NCBI GenBank assembly: GCA_008973525.1
Contig: WACJ01000124.1
Coordinates: forward strand, 3,906,001 to 3,970,000
Length of the DNA: 64,000 nucleotides
Source: Stenopsyche tienmushanensis
Lineage: Eukaryota; Arthropoda; Insecta; Trichoptera; Stenopsychidae
Reading direction: 5' to 3'
In this document: positions 18,861 to 32,090 of the stretch, piece after piece
Layout: every line of letters begins with the position of its first letter
How positions within the stretch are numbered: position 1 is the stretch's first letter
Notes under the pieces: generated by a model
Database searches by the model: none
Seen by the model: the letters and a program-made list of their open reading frames with translations, nothing else
What the model was told of the DNA's origin: nothing
Translations under genes and position numbers: made by a program

Positions 18861-19333
18861 AATGAGAGCAGCAAATGCCACAAAACAATAGTAAAAAATC
18901 GATATCTTATTATATTTTCTAGATTTTGTTAATATGTTAATAAATAATAGATGCACTGTTTTAAAAAAATGAATTAACTTACTTATATCTATGTTGATGA
19001 TTTAAAAAAGTGATAGCCCTGCCCTAAAAAAGTTAAATACATATAAACAAAATTTTGTTCGCTGTTGATAGATTTCATAACTATCCACATATGGATAAAA
19101 TAGATTAAGGTTATTTGAATTTTAGACAAAAAAGGATCTATAAGTCATTCAGATCGATCGTCTCAGTGTTTGTTTTTTAGATCCAGCAAATACGGGTAAA
19201 GCTGGATTAAGGATGGACGTTCGAAAATATGCATTCTTCTGATGACCCAAATTTGTTGATATATCTACACTTTCATTAATTTGAATTAGTAGCATAACAT
19301 TCATAAGACTCCAGGAATATTAGATACCTTTAG

Positions 19334-19400
19334 GTAGTCCCGCGGTTAAGCTGTTGGACTCGTAATTCAATCATCTTGGGTTCAAATTTAAAGGAAGTGT
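19334..19400 (+). repeat. tRNA-Thr(CGT)-like SINE head or tRNA pseudogene
   Basis: Box A-like TAGTCCCGCGGTTAAGC is followed by an anticodon arm TTGGA-CTCGTAA-TTCAA whose seven-base loop places anticodon CGT (Thr), and by a box B-like GGGTTCAAAT. The anticodon stem pairs over five bases, but the acceptor and T stems do not close well, so this is not a functional tRNA. A tRNA-derived SINE start or a decayed tRNA gene fits best. Confidence 0.4.
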
Positions 19401-19409
19401 GCCTGGCGA

Positions 19410-20995
19410 TTACATTTTTAAAACACATACACGCTATGAAAAACCACGTAAAAATGATTGGCAATAGTCCCATAAAAGGGATTGCTAAAAGCCACTCAAT
19501 TACAATACCGGTTGAACACGCGAGATATATTCTGGAGAAGGTCGTGATTAACTTGTTCTTATATGGTTTATCTATTATGTAAAATGTGTCAATCACTATC
19601 AAAAAATTCGTTAAAAGCACACTTTACTGCACTTATTCACTCGAAAACCTTGATGTCTTCTTCTGACAATTTTGAAAAATTATGTGATCGTCGTCAATAT
19701 TTTTTTTTTACAAACACCCTTCTTATGCGATTGAGCAACTTCTTTCCGTGCTTTGTCGATGTTTTTTATGGTTTTTATAATATATAAACGTTTTCGCCAA
19801 TTTTGCAGCGCATTTTACATTTAATTTCTGATGGTTTGTATAAAAATGCAACGAAAATGCCGACAGAAAAAAAATCAAAAAATATTTTGTTGTTACGAAT
19901 CCGCACTCCCTGGGGTCATAATAAATGAGAGTTGTTACCTGTAGTGCTGAATAGTGAGTGTATGTATAAATATGCACAAATCTTTTAAAATATTTTCATG
20001 CTTAGGGTGAAATTATCATAAATAGTGGAGGAAACGCTTTAGGTTGCAATAAAGCATGGATGTTATTGGCTATTGTTGGTTAGAATCGTTCAGCTTTTAT
20101 TGAGGCTGGAATGACCAAAACACATAAGACAAAATGAATCGAGAGCCGAGGCATTTCTGAGTAATTGTTGATGGTACCTAATGATGCTATGCTGTAATGA
20201 AATGTTAATTGGCGTTTGCAGATAGCGCAGGAACAAAGGCCGGGTGCATATTTTTTGTGTGCACGAAACAAAGTTGGTTTTTGAATAAGGAGAGATGCGT
20301 CACACGCACTGGGTCGACAATGTTATAAATTTGTACAGGTTTTTGTGTTGTCCGCTCATTGTTCCTACCTCGTTAAGGGAGCGATGATTGAAAATGGCCA
20401 GGAAACGAAACCAGTTTCTCGGACAACAATCGGTCGGTTTTTTCCTCAGAAAATGAGCGTAGTGCGCTCATCTCAAAAGCGACGACAGCTCCCGTCTCTT
20501 GGAAAATATGCCCGAAACGTCAACGTCTTTGCATTTCAATGCGATCCAAAAAAGTGGCCCAAGGGACAATGACTCCCCGAAGATGGATCGTCCCACGAAA
20601 ACCCTTCCGCGATATATATTTTCCGATGACACTGCTCAATACTCCATACATTATTTATCGACTTGATTTATCCTTTGTTGGACGATTGCTTGATTTTGGA
20701 CAGCTACCGCGAAAAAACCGCATCGGCCTTATTCATATTACGTCGTAAACCAAGGTTTCGCGTTTTTGCGCTATGTACATCGGCAACTGCGAAAAAAAAT
20801 TAGCAACATCGAAAAGTTATTTTATTGCATCAGTAGTCCTTAACAATAAGTTCTTGGGTGATATAACCTCCTTTTATATGTATCTTAAATACATGAAAAA
20901 GCTTATTTTTTATATAATAGCACCCTTTACAATTCATAATCAAAGATATTTCGCGAATGACTACCACTTTAAAATATAAATTTAAACAATACGAT
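19410..20995. other. Intergenic sequence without a supported gene
   Basis: Open frames at 19330-19977 and 20345-20748 are in AT-rich or mixed sequence and resemble no known protein. A GC-richer patch at 20380-20620 has overlapping frames but no splice context I can defend. Confidence 0.35.
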
Positions 20996-20999
20996 AGTT

Positions 21000-21440
21000 A
21001 ATAATATTTAATATTCGGTTCAATTTAAGGCTTTGAAAACCGTTATTTTTAAATTTCGGTATTCATTCCGGTTCAGTTTCAGGGATTTATATCCATCCGA
21101 TTACAATTCTCGTTCCGGAAAAATACTGGTTTTTCCAGTTTTCGATTCAGATCCAGGTATTTCTACATGCATAATATTAACGAATTTACTCTCTCAAATT
21201 ATTAATGATTTATTAGTTAACATATTATTTTCCATTTCTGCTTCTACGTAGGGGTGTTATGAATTTACAATTTACTTATTTTCCAGAAACCATAATAATT
21301 TAAACTATAAGTATATAGTAGTATTAAATTATAGGATATTGACTTGATGCTTATTGACTGGAAGTTTGGGAGTCTCTCTAGCTTGGAGTACATAACACTA
21401 GGAAATAAATGGAAATCTGGGAGTCTCAGTCTTAGGTACA
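21000..21440 (+). repeat. Dispersed repeat, copy 2
   Basis: It begins with GGCTTTGAAAACCGTTATTT (the same opening as GGCTTTGAACCGTTATTTTT at 17740, just left of the mariner insertion) and TTCGGT/CCGGTT motifs. It ends with GGATATTGACTTGATGCTTA and GGGAGTCTC-type sequence shared with copy 1 and, inverted, with 28040-28300. No coding frame. Confidence 0.5.
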
Positions 21441-24049
21441 CTGCAAATATATGGAAAGAGATTAGCTAAACTATCTAAAGTATTGATAGATGTATTATTA
21501 GAGGATTACTATTAGTAGAATAAAATCAAACAAATTCTGCATACGACGAGATAAAAACCAATCGAACTCTTTTTCGCATAAGACGTGTACCGAACCAACA
21601 AAAGCAATAAGTTTGAATAGGTTCATTTTCGGTTTGAAGCCTTGGTTCGGACCCAGAAAAATTCAAGGAACAGAATTAAGCACAAGAAGAACAATAGGCG
21701 GATTAGGAGACCTCTGAAAGAAAATCTGAAAGAGGAAATCACCAAGTCTTGAATTCGTTTGAATTCAAATAACAATATACAGACGAGTTGGATGTAGATA
21801 TTTCCCATGAATATACTAAGTAAATACAGATGAAAATTGTGAATGAAAATAAAATGAAAACGACGTTATTGAGCCCTCAATGAAGATTTTCAATTAGAAG
21901 CATTAAAAATCAATTTATCTAACAACAAGATTACTATAAAATATATCTATTTATATTCTAAATCATTTTGATTTAGCCTTATGTGCACAAAATTTCAATT
22001 TGTCCATGTAAGAAGGTTTTTTTGCAAATAATGAAATATTTCATGATTTCCCTGTATTAAATTAATATGACCCAAGATATTATATTTGCAGTGAATGTAT
22101 CAAGGCTTAAATTGAAACCTTAGGCAATATTACTCTGCTGTTTCAAATAATCTTAAACTGTAATAGTATTTAATCCCATTTGAATGTATGATAATTTACG
22201 ATTTTTAGACATTCGGTCAATAATAGGCAAAAGTTGATATGATATCCATTGAATAATCTTATGAATATTTTCATCTTCTTCACGTAGTTTAGATTCTCAG
22301 CAGTTTCTGCAAAACCAATTTCGGCTTCTGGGTTTATCTTCCAAGTCTAAATTATATTTTTTTTGAAATTTGATATCGAATCCTTTAATATATATATAAT
22401 TTAATTGTATCATCTTCATAGAGTTCGTTTGTCCTACTGATATATAAATTACATGTAATGACAAAGATAAATTCTACTAAATTGCACTTTTCATTCCAAT
22501 CTTTAATATTATAGTATTGCCTTGATAATGAACACTAAAATACTTGAATTTGATGAACTGAAAGTTACAAATATCTTTTTTAAATTAGAAGAGACGATCT
22601 ATGAAGTCCTTAAACAATTCTAAACACCAATTAATGAATACCAATCTCAAATTTTAATCAAAAAATGTATATTAAAGATGATATTTATAGCATTTTCAAT
22701 TACAATAAGGGCACGAAAAAAGATATTTTGACTTAAGAATTTTTATATAAATGTTATTAGAACTATTATGTATATTAAACAAAGGATTAAGTCTTGAGAG
22801 CGAAAGAAGGAATTCGAAATGGTTTCAAACTATTAGATTTGCATCCAAAGTGGACAGCTTTATTCTAATATGCAAACTGCCAGATAATAAAGAAAGTCTT
22901 AATCGCCATATTTATTACTTTTGCGCGTAGGAAGCGAATATACTCGTTCTGGATTTCATACGTGCAATTCTATTATAATTAAACTGCAAAATCAAATGTA
23001 CAATTCAACCATACAAAGCAACAAGGTATTGATTCAGTATTAAATAACATTTTACTGAACCTCAGAAAACTGGTTTTCTTTCGAGAAAAAACGGTTACGG
23101 ACCGGTGCAAGGACCGCTGAATTTTCTCGCATATATGTCCCCAAATCGTCTTACTCTACAAACCATTTCCGAGAACGAATTATCCGTGTTTCTCCAAAAA
23201 TCCAATAAATATTAATTTTTACATAATAATATGGCGAAAAGTACGGTAATTCCTATATAAAAAGCGCGCAACCAATTCGGCAAGCTTAAAGCTTCAAAAT
23301 AAAAATTCCCGTATATAATATTTATATTTAACATAATACCCAGCAATATTCTCATTTTAATGGCAACTGTCTCTTGATTAAATATTTAATGATGTTAAAC
23401 ATAAATATACCTTTTATTTCATTGAAATTTATCAAAATGATTATGTTTAATCACAAATTTTCGGATAAATCGATATAAAAACTTACATAAGCATTATATT
23501 ATTGACACCCTAATGAAGAATACAGACATTTGACATTCTGTGAAATTATTTATGTTCTGTTTAATCGATAAACGGTAAGATTGTATAAACACTTGACGAT
23601 CGCCAAATGCACATAATTACTTGAGGTAAAATAAAAAGCTGCCGTTATAAACTAGCTTTTACGACCATAAATCAATATCTCTCGGCGGAGCTTTGCAAAT
23701 TTGTATGCAATCGAAAAAATAATGGCTCCTGAGTTCAGTATTCTTCGAAGTGGTCTTTGTTGTGGCTTTGTAAAATACAATACTATAATTTAATAAAAGC
23801 CGACTATTAACATAATGTGGTTGTAGGTAACATTGTTATTAACACTTGTTTGATGTTTTTCTTATTTTAAAAAATGTTTTTTAACTTATTTGGAAAGGTG
23901 AGGGGATTGTATATGATATATTTAGATTATGATAAATGCTATTAAAATTCATTTTCAGAAACGCGCTCCCTTCTTTCATTTCATTTCGTTTCTCGATTTC
24001 AGAAAAAGAGCGAAAATCGTTTCTAGTCGCTCCGTCGCATACGCCATAG
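21441..24049. other. AT-rich intergenic desert
   Basis: About 2.6 kb of strongly AT-rich sequence with no gene, RNA or clear repeat boundary that I can support. Confidence 0.45.
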
Positions 24050-24330
24050 GTTACGCGCATGCGCAACGCGGCGTTTCCCTTTCTCCAACTCCGACTCCAA
24101 TATTCCGTCTCGCGCCTATTTTATTGTATATTACACAAACACAGTATCTTTCAACTAAAAAATCCGTTAATAAATGCATAAAATCAACTTTTCCTAGAAG
24201 CTACGAAGTTTTTGTTGCTCAAGCTTTTCCACGGAAACATATACCCGATAGAAGAACGGACCGCGGCCATCTTGACGAGCACGTGGGGGCGGGGAGTCGC
24301 CCGGAGACTCTGCCCCCGAAAGCGCCCCCG
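24050..24330. promoter_or_regulatory. CpG-containing promoter-like patch
   Basis: The patch combines an NRF-1-like CGCGCATGCGCA (24054-24065), a YY1-like GCGGCCATCTTG and an E-box CACGTG next to GGGGGCGGGG (about 24263-24295), within otherwise AT-rich DNA. Another TGCGCATGCGCA lies at 24616-24627. Motif clustering suggests a promoter, but no adjoining first coding exon was identified; the 146-codon + frame here (23929-24369) looks like a by-product of composition. Confidence 0.3.
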
Positions 24331-24879
24331 CTTCAACGTTATAAATCCAATAAGTTATTACTTATTTGAATATCTTTAGCATACTCTTATCAACACTTTA
24401 AAGATTGGCCTAAAAATATTTGTAAAAAGTATGATGGTTTTTAATCGCCAAATCCTAGATCGTATTAATATCATTTTATCATAATTGTTGATATAGCTGA
24501 AAATTCATCCTAATATAATTTTCCATTGGGGTTTTTAATGCATCCAATGCGAAAAATTTAAACTCAAACGCAATGTATGACCATGAAACAAGTTGTTGTA
24601 ATAAATAATGTCCATTGCGCATGCGCAGAAACTGCCCTAATGTATATTTGATTTTTTACTGTATAATTTGATTAGCTTAGGATATCTAATATATCTTAGT
24701 TAGTATGATGGTAATAGATTTTGTATTTATATTACTACGGAAATCGACAATATTTTCCTTCTGATCTGGCGTATTTTAAGTCTTAAACATAAAAGCGTCA
24801 ACATAAAAGCATTGCACATATCACAATGTATTTGCGTGTATGTTCACGATGTGTTTTTTAACGAAAGTGTACGGCAGAC

Positions 24880-25234
24880 CATCACTTTTAAGGGCGGAAG
24901 TAACAAATTTCACCGACCAAAAGAAACAGCCATCGACTTCAAGCGTTTGGCGTATTTCATCGGTAGTTGGGCGCTTTCGTTGCTTTTTTCTTGCGCGGGA
25001 TATATTACAGCAACTCTTATATCATATTTATATTCGACTTTTTTTATTTTGGAAGTTTTGCATGAAGGTCCATTATCATTTTCGACCGGACGAAGAAAAC
25101 GCTGGCTAGGGCCGAAATGGTCAAGTGGGCAGTTGCCATGCGACGCACGCGCGTGCCCATCGGCCACATATCGAACAGGGTCGGAGTTGCTCTTACAGAT
25201 CTATATATTGATCACATATAAAAGTGATCTATAA
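24880..25234. other. GC-richer patch with competing open frames
   Basis: Frames on both strands are open across 25060-25220. A + strand frame from about 25064 (after an AAG|G acceptor-like site) reads SIIIFDRTKKTLARAEMVKW... and stops near 25220. The minus strand reads ATPTLFDMWPMGTRVRRM... with a short hydrophobic run. A 140-codon + frame also spans the patch. None matches a family I know, so a coding role and its strand stay undecided. Confidence 0.2.
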
Positions 25235-25609
25235 TTGAACGAATAGATCATTACAGTTAGATTTATATTCAGAATGAATAACCAGCAAATTCTGTCATGA
25301 AACGTAGAGAAACAGAAGAGGGAAATTATTCATTGAATGAAATCAAAGGATTTCAGCTTCAATAGTCGACACTAAATTATCTATTTTAAAACTATTTTTT
25401 TGAATTTATTTAAACAATAATACTAAGAAATATACATGCTTGAACTTAGAAGTGAATAAATAATGAATATTATCCATTCGACCAAAGCAAATTCAAGTAT
25501 ACGTCGAAGCTTTTCATAAGTTCAACCATAGCGATATAGTAGTTAGAATAATAATTTACAATGGATCATATTTTAAAACATATTTTTCTTATAATTCATT
25601 CCAATTCGT

Positions 25610-25846
25610 GTGGGTAAATCAACTATTGAACTTTCTGAGATCTCACAGATCTGGAAGATTAATATTGGAAGATCTTGGCGATCGGTTGATATCACAGAGT
25701 TGTGTCCGTATTCCAATGATTCAGAAAGAGAATTCTTACACGCTGAGCTCGAAGCAAGACAGAGACGGAGAGTGTGTCTTGCGTACATCGTACGATTGTA
25801 TAGATCGTTAACCCAAATTTATCGATTAAAAATGATATGTGAATGA
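25610..25846 (+). other. Unrecognised open frame, possible exon
   Basis: A 78-codon frame starting from a GTG codon contains a polar, charged stretch (NDSEREFLHAELEARQRRRV) of near-balanced base composition in AT-rich surroundings. There is no recognisable domain; the opposite strand is open too. It could be an exon, but no partner exon was found. Confidence 0.2.
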
Positions 25847-26120
25847 TATAATAAATCGATTTCAAGTATATTGTTTATGTTTACGCTAAGAAATGTCCGA
25901 ATATTGTGTTCTATCGACTGTGTGTATTTATTTAAATACAAGCTTCATACACGCTGCGATGGTCCTGACAGATAAGGGAATTTGTATGACGATAAGCGGC
26001 GGACAAGCAAATATAGCATCTAAGTATATGATGATTTTAAATTAGCTCACTACTCAAAGGGTTAAAATTTTGGGAAGATTTAATCATTCGTTGTAACTTG
26101 CACTAGTGTTAATTTTAGAT

Positions 26121-26250
26121 TGTTTATGCGAATTCGCATAAAAAAAATTGTTTTCTATAGAAATATGATGGATAGGTTCCACTATTTTTGAAAACCGCAT
26201 AACTTCAAAATCGCATAAAAAAAATCCGCATAAAAATAGACCCAAGTGTA
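26121..26250. mobile_element. Pogo-like MITE remnant
   Basis: It shares with the element at 9350-9902 the subterminal motifs CCGCATAACTTCAAAATCGC and ATCGCATAAAAAAAATCCGC, and ends near ACCCAAGTGTA, a decayed form of its right terminus. The left end (TGTTTATGCGAATTCGCATA) is shorter. Internally deleted and diverged. Confidence 0.55.
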
Positions 26251-26453
26251 TTTAAAAAAGCGTGGTATTATTTCGATAATGATGCCATTCCAGAACAGTT
26301 CACAAGGTGTTGTATAAACCAATAAAGATTAAAGAAATATCACTCTTCAGGGTAATACTTGTATCTTGGTGATAAAGCCTAGAAGAAAAGTTAAAAAAGC
26401 TCAAGTTGAGATTGAAAAAACAACAATTAAAAATAACTAAAGTGTTAGAAAAA

Positions 26454-26633
26454 AGTGAAGCAGCGGTGCATGCAAGCTACTTTTTATCGTAATTGATAGC
26501 TAAATACTCCAAAATTTTGAAGCAATTTCAAGCAATAACTTTGTCTTGAAATACAGTTGCAGAACGAATTACTGATTTAGCCGCCAATTTAAGTGATTAA
26601 ATCAAAGCAAAATCATCTAGTTTCCACTTATGA
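26454..26633 (+). pseudogene. hAT (GTF2IRD2/FAM200-like) transposase remnant
   Basis: One + strand frame reads SEAAVHASYFLS*LIAKYSK, then ITLS*NTVAERITDLAANLS and D*IKAKSSSF, where * marks stops. This fits the conserved block of domesticated hAT-family proteins in which EASY..S..IAK is followed by SLS..TV..RI.D.A. Internal stops at three places show it is dead. Upstream and downstream sequence is too decayed to delimit the element. Confidence 0.55.
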
Positions 26634-26639
26634 AAAGAA

Positions 26640-28035
26640 ATAAGTCTTCGGCCAGATCCAGTATTGCCCCTGAAGTAGAAAAATTTGTAGTAGAGAAGAG
26701 ATGCCAAATATCACGATATCCTAATATGCGCCATGTAAAAACCATGGATAAAATATAATTAATTGAAAAACTAGGTCTTTTCTGTGTCCTGATATAATTT
26801 GAAAATTTGTATATTTTTGCGGCCCACCTTAACTTTTTTTGTAAATTCGGTTCATGTATTATAGATATTTTCTAGACAGAAATTTCTATATTATTAGGAA
26901 AATGTCGGAGGTTTTAAAGCTTGCTTTTTTAAAATCCAAAATCAAATTAGAAAACACGTTACATCGCCAAGTCTTACATAAATTAAATGTTATAAAGTGT
27001 TGAAATTTTTGCGAATACGTCCCAGGATTACGGTCGATACATCGATATCCTAATTTCGAAAATGCATTTTGGAAATGCATAATATTATGTCATAAAAGTA
27101 ATAAAATTATCTACAAAGAACAGTTGCCAATATGTTTCGTACTTATCATAATATAATGATGATAATCGATCATAAAGGCCATGAAATGAGAGCCAAGCTC
27201 CGAACATATGACAGGATCTTCGGCAATATCGTATATTTTAAGCGCTTTTTTATGCTAATTTTTCACGGGAATTTTTATTAATCATACATCGACACATACA
27301 GAATCAACTTTCGTTTAAAATTTGATCGAAAAAATCGCAAAAATACATCCGTACAAATATTCGGCGTGAGAACGAGCATCGATTGTATTCCTTCATAATT
27401 ATATACCATGCATATTTTTATTTATTAATAGTCATCTATTAATTAATTATTTTTTAATTTAAAATATACGATTTTAACTCGTTAAGTGTTCGTTGTATTC
27501 GATCGAAAAACATATTTTGGACAGACTATGTGTGTATAAATGTTTTAAAATTTATATAATGCCATATAAGATTGTGAAACAGGAGGGCAATCACGGTCGA
27601 CGATCATCGTGATTATTTTTGATCAATATTGTTACGATTCTCGGAATCGAGCTCGTATCTTTTACATGATATTATCCAAAAATGTGGATCCTGATGGAAG
27701 ATAAACATGTGTGTTATGAATAATAATTGCACATATTCTACGTCAATTAAAAACATTTTTATCCACGAACAAGCCTCCAATAATCGATTTGCATACAAAA
27801 GACGATGTTCCCACAGACACAGTTATTTGTCTTCTAAATAGATTTTGTTAAACTTAATCGTTGATTTTAAAACCATTGAACAGTGACCATTCTCATGCAG
27901 AATTTCTTTGACTGTATAAATCTGATGTAATTATATTGTAATATTCGTCCTGTTAAACCAATACTCTAGATAATATTACTATTAAATCAAATTTCAGCTC
28001 ATAATCATATTTGAATAAGCTCATCTTTTCCTATA
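26640..28035. other. AT-rich intergenic sequence
   Basis: No gene or repeat boundary was recognised. Confidence 0.4.
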
Positions 28036-28039
28036 AATT

Positions 28040-28300
28040 TGCTATGTGCCTAGACTGGGACTCCCAGATTTTAATTCATTTCCTAGTATTATTTATTCAA
28101 AGCTGGGACTTTCAAACTTCTAGCCAACAAGCTTCAAGTCAATATCCTTTCGTTTAATAAATTATATTATTATATCCATCTAGTTCTAATTATTATACTT
28201 ACAATTAATTATTTTAATCGTGAAAATCATACACTTTCCCGGAACAAAACCGATATTAATGTTTAAAACCGGAACAATAACCAAAATGATAAAAATAATG
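28040..28300 (-). repeat. Dispersed repeat, copy 3 (inverted)
   Basis: The complement contains GGATATTGACTTGAAGCTTG and GGGAGTCCCAG-type sequence matching copies at 18671 and 21270, followed outward by TTTGTTCCGGGAAA resembling 21110. It lies in the opposite orientation to the other two copies. Confidence 0.55.
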
Positions 28301-28989
28301 GTTCGATGTCCTGAATATTATTGCTTCAAGTTATTGGAAAATCAACAAAAAAATAACATTTCATGCTTGCATTCTACCAAAAAATTGATTCAAAGGAAAA
28401 TGTTTTTTAATCTTATGAAGAAATGCAAATGTTGGCTTGTTAATATTCGATAGAACTGGTAGTTTGGGTCTAAATAAAAAAAGTCTTAGTCTTAGTTATT
28501 TGTTCTTCGAGTATTACTCTTGTGATGATGGAGTGCTTCGGCTACTGCATTCAATGTGTTACAACAGGTGTTATATTGAATGCAGAAGAATGGACGCCAT
28601 CCGAAACAATGGCATGGAATAACTCTCTTGATTCAAATCGAAACGACGTGTAAAACATGCATATTTTAAGAATACTTGTATTTCAAACTGTGTTACTCAA
28701 AAATTCTCATTGCTTATGTATTTTCGTTATAAATTAAGAATTTAATTGAATTTACTTTACAAGCTGTAAACATTGAATAAATGATGATGATGATATTTTA
28801 TGCTCAATATTCAAGTCAGTTTGGTGGCTATTTAAACCTAAAAAATCAATCATAATGGATTATTTTTAATATCCTGTTTTTGAATTTATAGTTATTCAGG
28901 AAAAGTATTCAAAATGTTTCCAAATAATATTACCCCACGTTGACTGATATATCAAAAGTTATTTTATAGAGTTCAATTATAATCTTGAA

Positions 28990-29790
28990 TAGGGAATCCA
29001 ATCCCGGGATCCAGGACGCTTGAAAACAGTGGCGTAACTACTAATTGACGAACTTAGACGACGTCTAGGGGCAGTAACTGTCTAATCTATGTGTACATAT
29101 ATAGAGTACATATATGTTTTTCAAATTGTTTTATTTACCTTTCCCTACCGGTGATGTATTTACTACACCTCGACTCTAATAATGGGAATATCGATATGAA
29201 ATATAATAGATACGGGCTTCAGATTTTTTGTATTCCTCCGTAATATAATTACGAATCACATCAAAGTATTATAGTGTATAAGTATTTATCTGCAGCGACG
29301 GAAATAAATAATTTGTCGGGAAATCGGGAATTTTGCGAGTTTTAGTCCGTGTCTCAGCAAAAAGGAATTTTATCAGTCACATTGATGGTCACACTAAAAT
29401 GGGGGCTCGTGCGGTCATCAATTCGAACTAGCATTTAAATATCTGATGACGATACCTCCAACGAGTGATGAGGATGAGGCTGATCGTGCATTTTCAGTAG
29501 CAAGTTGCCTGACTTCCAAAATCAGATCCAGACTAAATGACGAAACAATCGATGCTTTAATGTTACTTCGGGTATATTTTCAAAATAATATTTGAATTTT
29601 TAGTGTCATATTTATCTATTTTTGAATTGTATTTTTATCTTTTTTTAAATAAATAAAATTCTTTCGCCTTCAAATTGTTTTTTATATTCAACAAATGGAC
29701 TTATTAGTAATTTTTTATCAAATAAATCAATATAAATTCTTAAAGTATTTAAAGTCCTGATTCCAGGATCCCAAAATAATATATTAGAAA
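28990..29790 (+). mobile_element. hAT element fragment with transposase C-terminal end
   Basis: The left end TAGGGAATCCAATCCCGGGA is the same terminal repeat as in the MITE at 7437-7986, and 29020-29340 matches the interior of that MITE in reverse orientation. From about 29450 to the TGA at 29593-29595 a + strand frame gives the hAT C-terminal dimerisation motif (SDEDEADRAFSVASCLTSK, then IRSRLNDETIDALMLLRVYF). The N-terminal part and catalytic domain are missing. The right terminal repeat is not intact: only a CCAGGATCCC-like trace lies at about 29764. This copy therefore links the MITE to its transposase family. Confidence 0.7.
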
Positions 29791-29946
29791 TTTACCATAG
29801 CTAATTGTATTATTTCCTGGGCTCTTATTATGAAGAGAAAAACTCCCTTTAAATTTAAAAAATTAGAAATATTAATATTTCTAAACAATTGTCTTTATGC
29901 AGGTTTAGTCTGATTTCCTGGGTCTGTTAAAATAAATACTGAGCAA

Positions 29947-29974
29947 GGGTTTTCAAAACCGGTTTTGAAAACCC
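29947..29974. repeat. 28-bp perfect palindrome
   Basis: GGGTTTTCAAAACC is followed directly by its reverse complement. Related CCGGTTTT motifs follow to 30050, suggesting the subterminal part of an old hAT-like repeat. Confidence 0.8.
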
Positions 29975-29979
29975 AGTTT

Positions 29980-32090
29980 TTAGGCAAAAATTATGATATT
30001 CGAAAACCGGTTTTTTTATCCTAAAAATCCAGTTTTGAAAATAAAAATAAAAATATCATTTTCTAAGAATTTTGAAAGTAAAATATTGAATTTTTCATTT
30101 GACAGCACGTGTTCTTGCACTCTAGATAAGAAGGTCTAGGTAAGAAAAGGTTCTTCTCAGAAGAGTTTTTAACAGGTTTTGAACCTTTTTCGCAATTAAT
30201 TCTTATCAGGCAGGCAGGCTGGAGTAAAATGCGAACCTTCTACGAAAATCTCGCCCTTTGGCTACAAGATGCGTGGACTGTTTATCAATGTTCATGATGA
30301 AGTCATTCACTATTACCATATAATTGAAAAAAAATTGTTCGATATTGTAAAACTAATGTATCTTTAGTATTTCACTGACATTCAATGGAAACAAGCTAAA
30401 AGATATACCAACCCGATTGTTTAGGCATCAATGAATTCTGCAAAATCGGAAGTTCGGAAACATTTCACACAAAATTCAAAAAATATATCTGAAGGAAATA
30501 GTATGTTTGCACGTTCTTCAAAAAATGTAGTTCTTAAAATGAGTAGAAAGCGACAGAAATAAATGTTGGAGAGGAGTGTGTAGAATTTTTTTTACGAATT
30601 TCTACGTAATTTGCTGCTGAAAAATGCTGCTTCAATTGCAGAACGTTTGATTGGATCAAATAACACTTTGATTGAAGGCATTATTTTATTCTGCATACAT
30701 CGTTTTCTATTAGACTAATAGGTGAATATTTTAAATCAATATTTAAATCAAAGATACAAAATACTCAGCAAAAATTTATTATACACACAATTATGATGCC
30801 TAATATAATATTATGTTATTGTGTTAAAATATTGACCCATTTGATGACTAAAAATTCATACTAAATTTACAAATTATCCCTGAATACAATCAATTCATGA
30901 TGCTAAGACTCCTATTGAATATATTGTGTTAAGATATTGTCTTCAGTTCGTAACTCTCTATTTTATCCTATTGTGCTTTTTGTATTATACATCTCAATAA
31001 AAGACTTTTGGCTATCAAATTTCATATTCATATGTCTTCGATTTTTTGACTGAGCTACGTGCCTTTAGTATAAAAAAATCCTTTATACCAGCCATTTACT
31101 ATTTTATCACGTCTTAAGTTTTGTAAAAGATAAACATAAAAAAGAAGAATATGACAATCTTCCATTTATTTGAGGCCATGGATGCCCTTATAAGGACCAT
31201 ACAATCCTCAAAACAATGCACTAAAATACAATACATCGGACGTAGAATTATCTTCAGACATATAATATTCATGAGTAGAACACCCCAACATGATGATCAT
31301 ACAAATATATCCATTTATTAGAATCAGCCTTAAAAATGAATAATAAATACTAGATTAAGATTTAACACAGTGTTGCTATAATTTAACAAAGGATTGCATG
31401 CATTTAATGTGTCCAAAGTTTAAGAATCTGACAAAAAGTATTTAATATTTATTCAAAGTGTCCATGTATATTTTGTATGGTTAAACAGGTGAATCTTTTG
31501 AGGAATCGGGTATACTGAACTATGAATGTGTTTAGAAAAATGTCGCGTGCTCTGAGGTCACGGGTATTTGTGGCGGGTACGAAATGTTCATATCAAACAA
31601 TAATCACGTCCTTTTTTATTTCAAAGAGGTTTTTTTGAACGACGAAAACGATCATATCGATATAAGCAAATTGCTTAGGGTTTTAAGCTTGAATTCTCCG
31701 ACAAATACCCAAAATTATTATTGAGAAGATTAAATGTCAGAAATATGAGGATTGCAGAAGATCTTCTCGTTAGGTTCATCCAGCAATCGATTTAAATTCT
31801 TTTGATGGTGCTTATTTTTCAATATGTATAAAATATCCTGAAAATCTGTATAAATTTGCGATATATTTATAATTTGTTATTGATATGCTTCATTAATAAT
31901 AGCATAAGATTTGTTGATAAAAAGCATAATTTTCCTACAAAATCAGTACGATATTATTTTATTTGTGTATTTTTAGATAGAAATGACAATTTGCTAAAAT
32001 CACAACAGTCAATATTCTATTAAATAGTTTAAATCACTTGATTTTAAATTATTCCAATCAAAATGATGAGATTTTTTAACTTGTGTATTC
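29980..32090. other. AT-rich intergenic sequence
   Basis: No coding exon or delimited element was recognised in these 2.1 kb. Confidence 0.4.
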
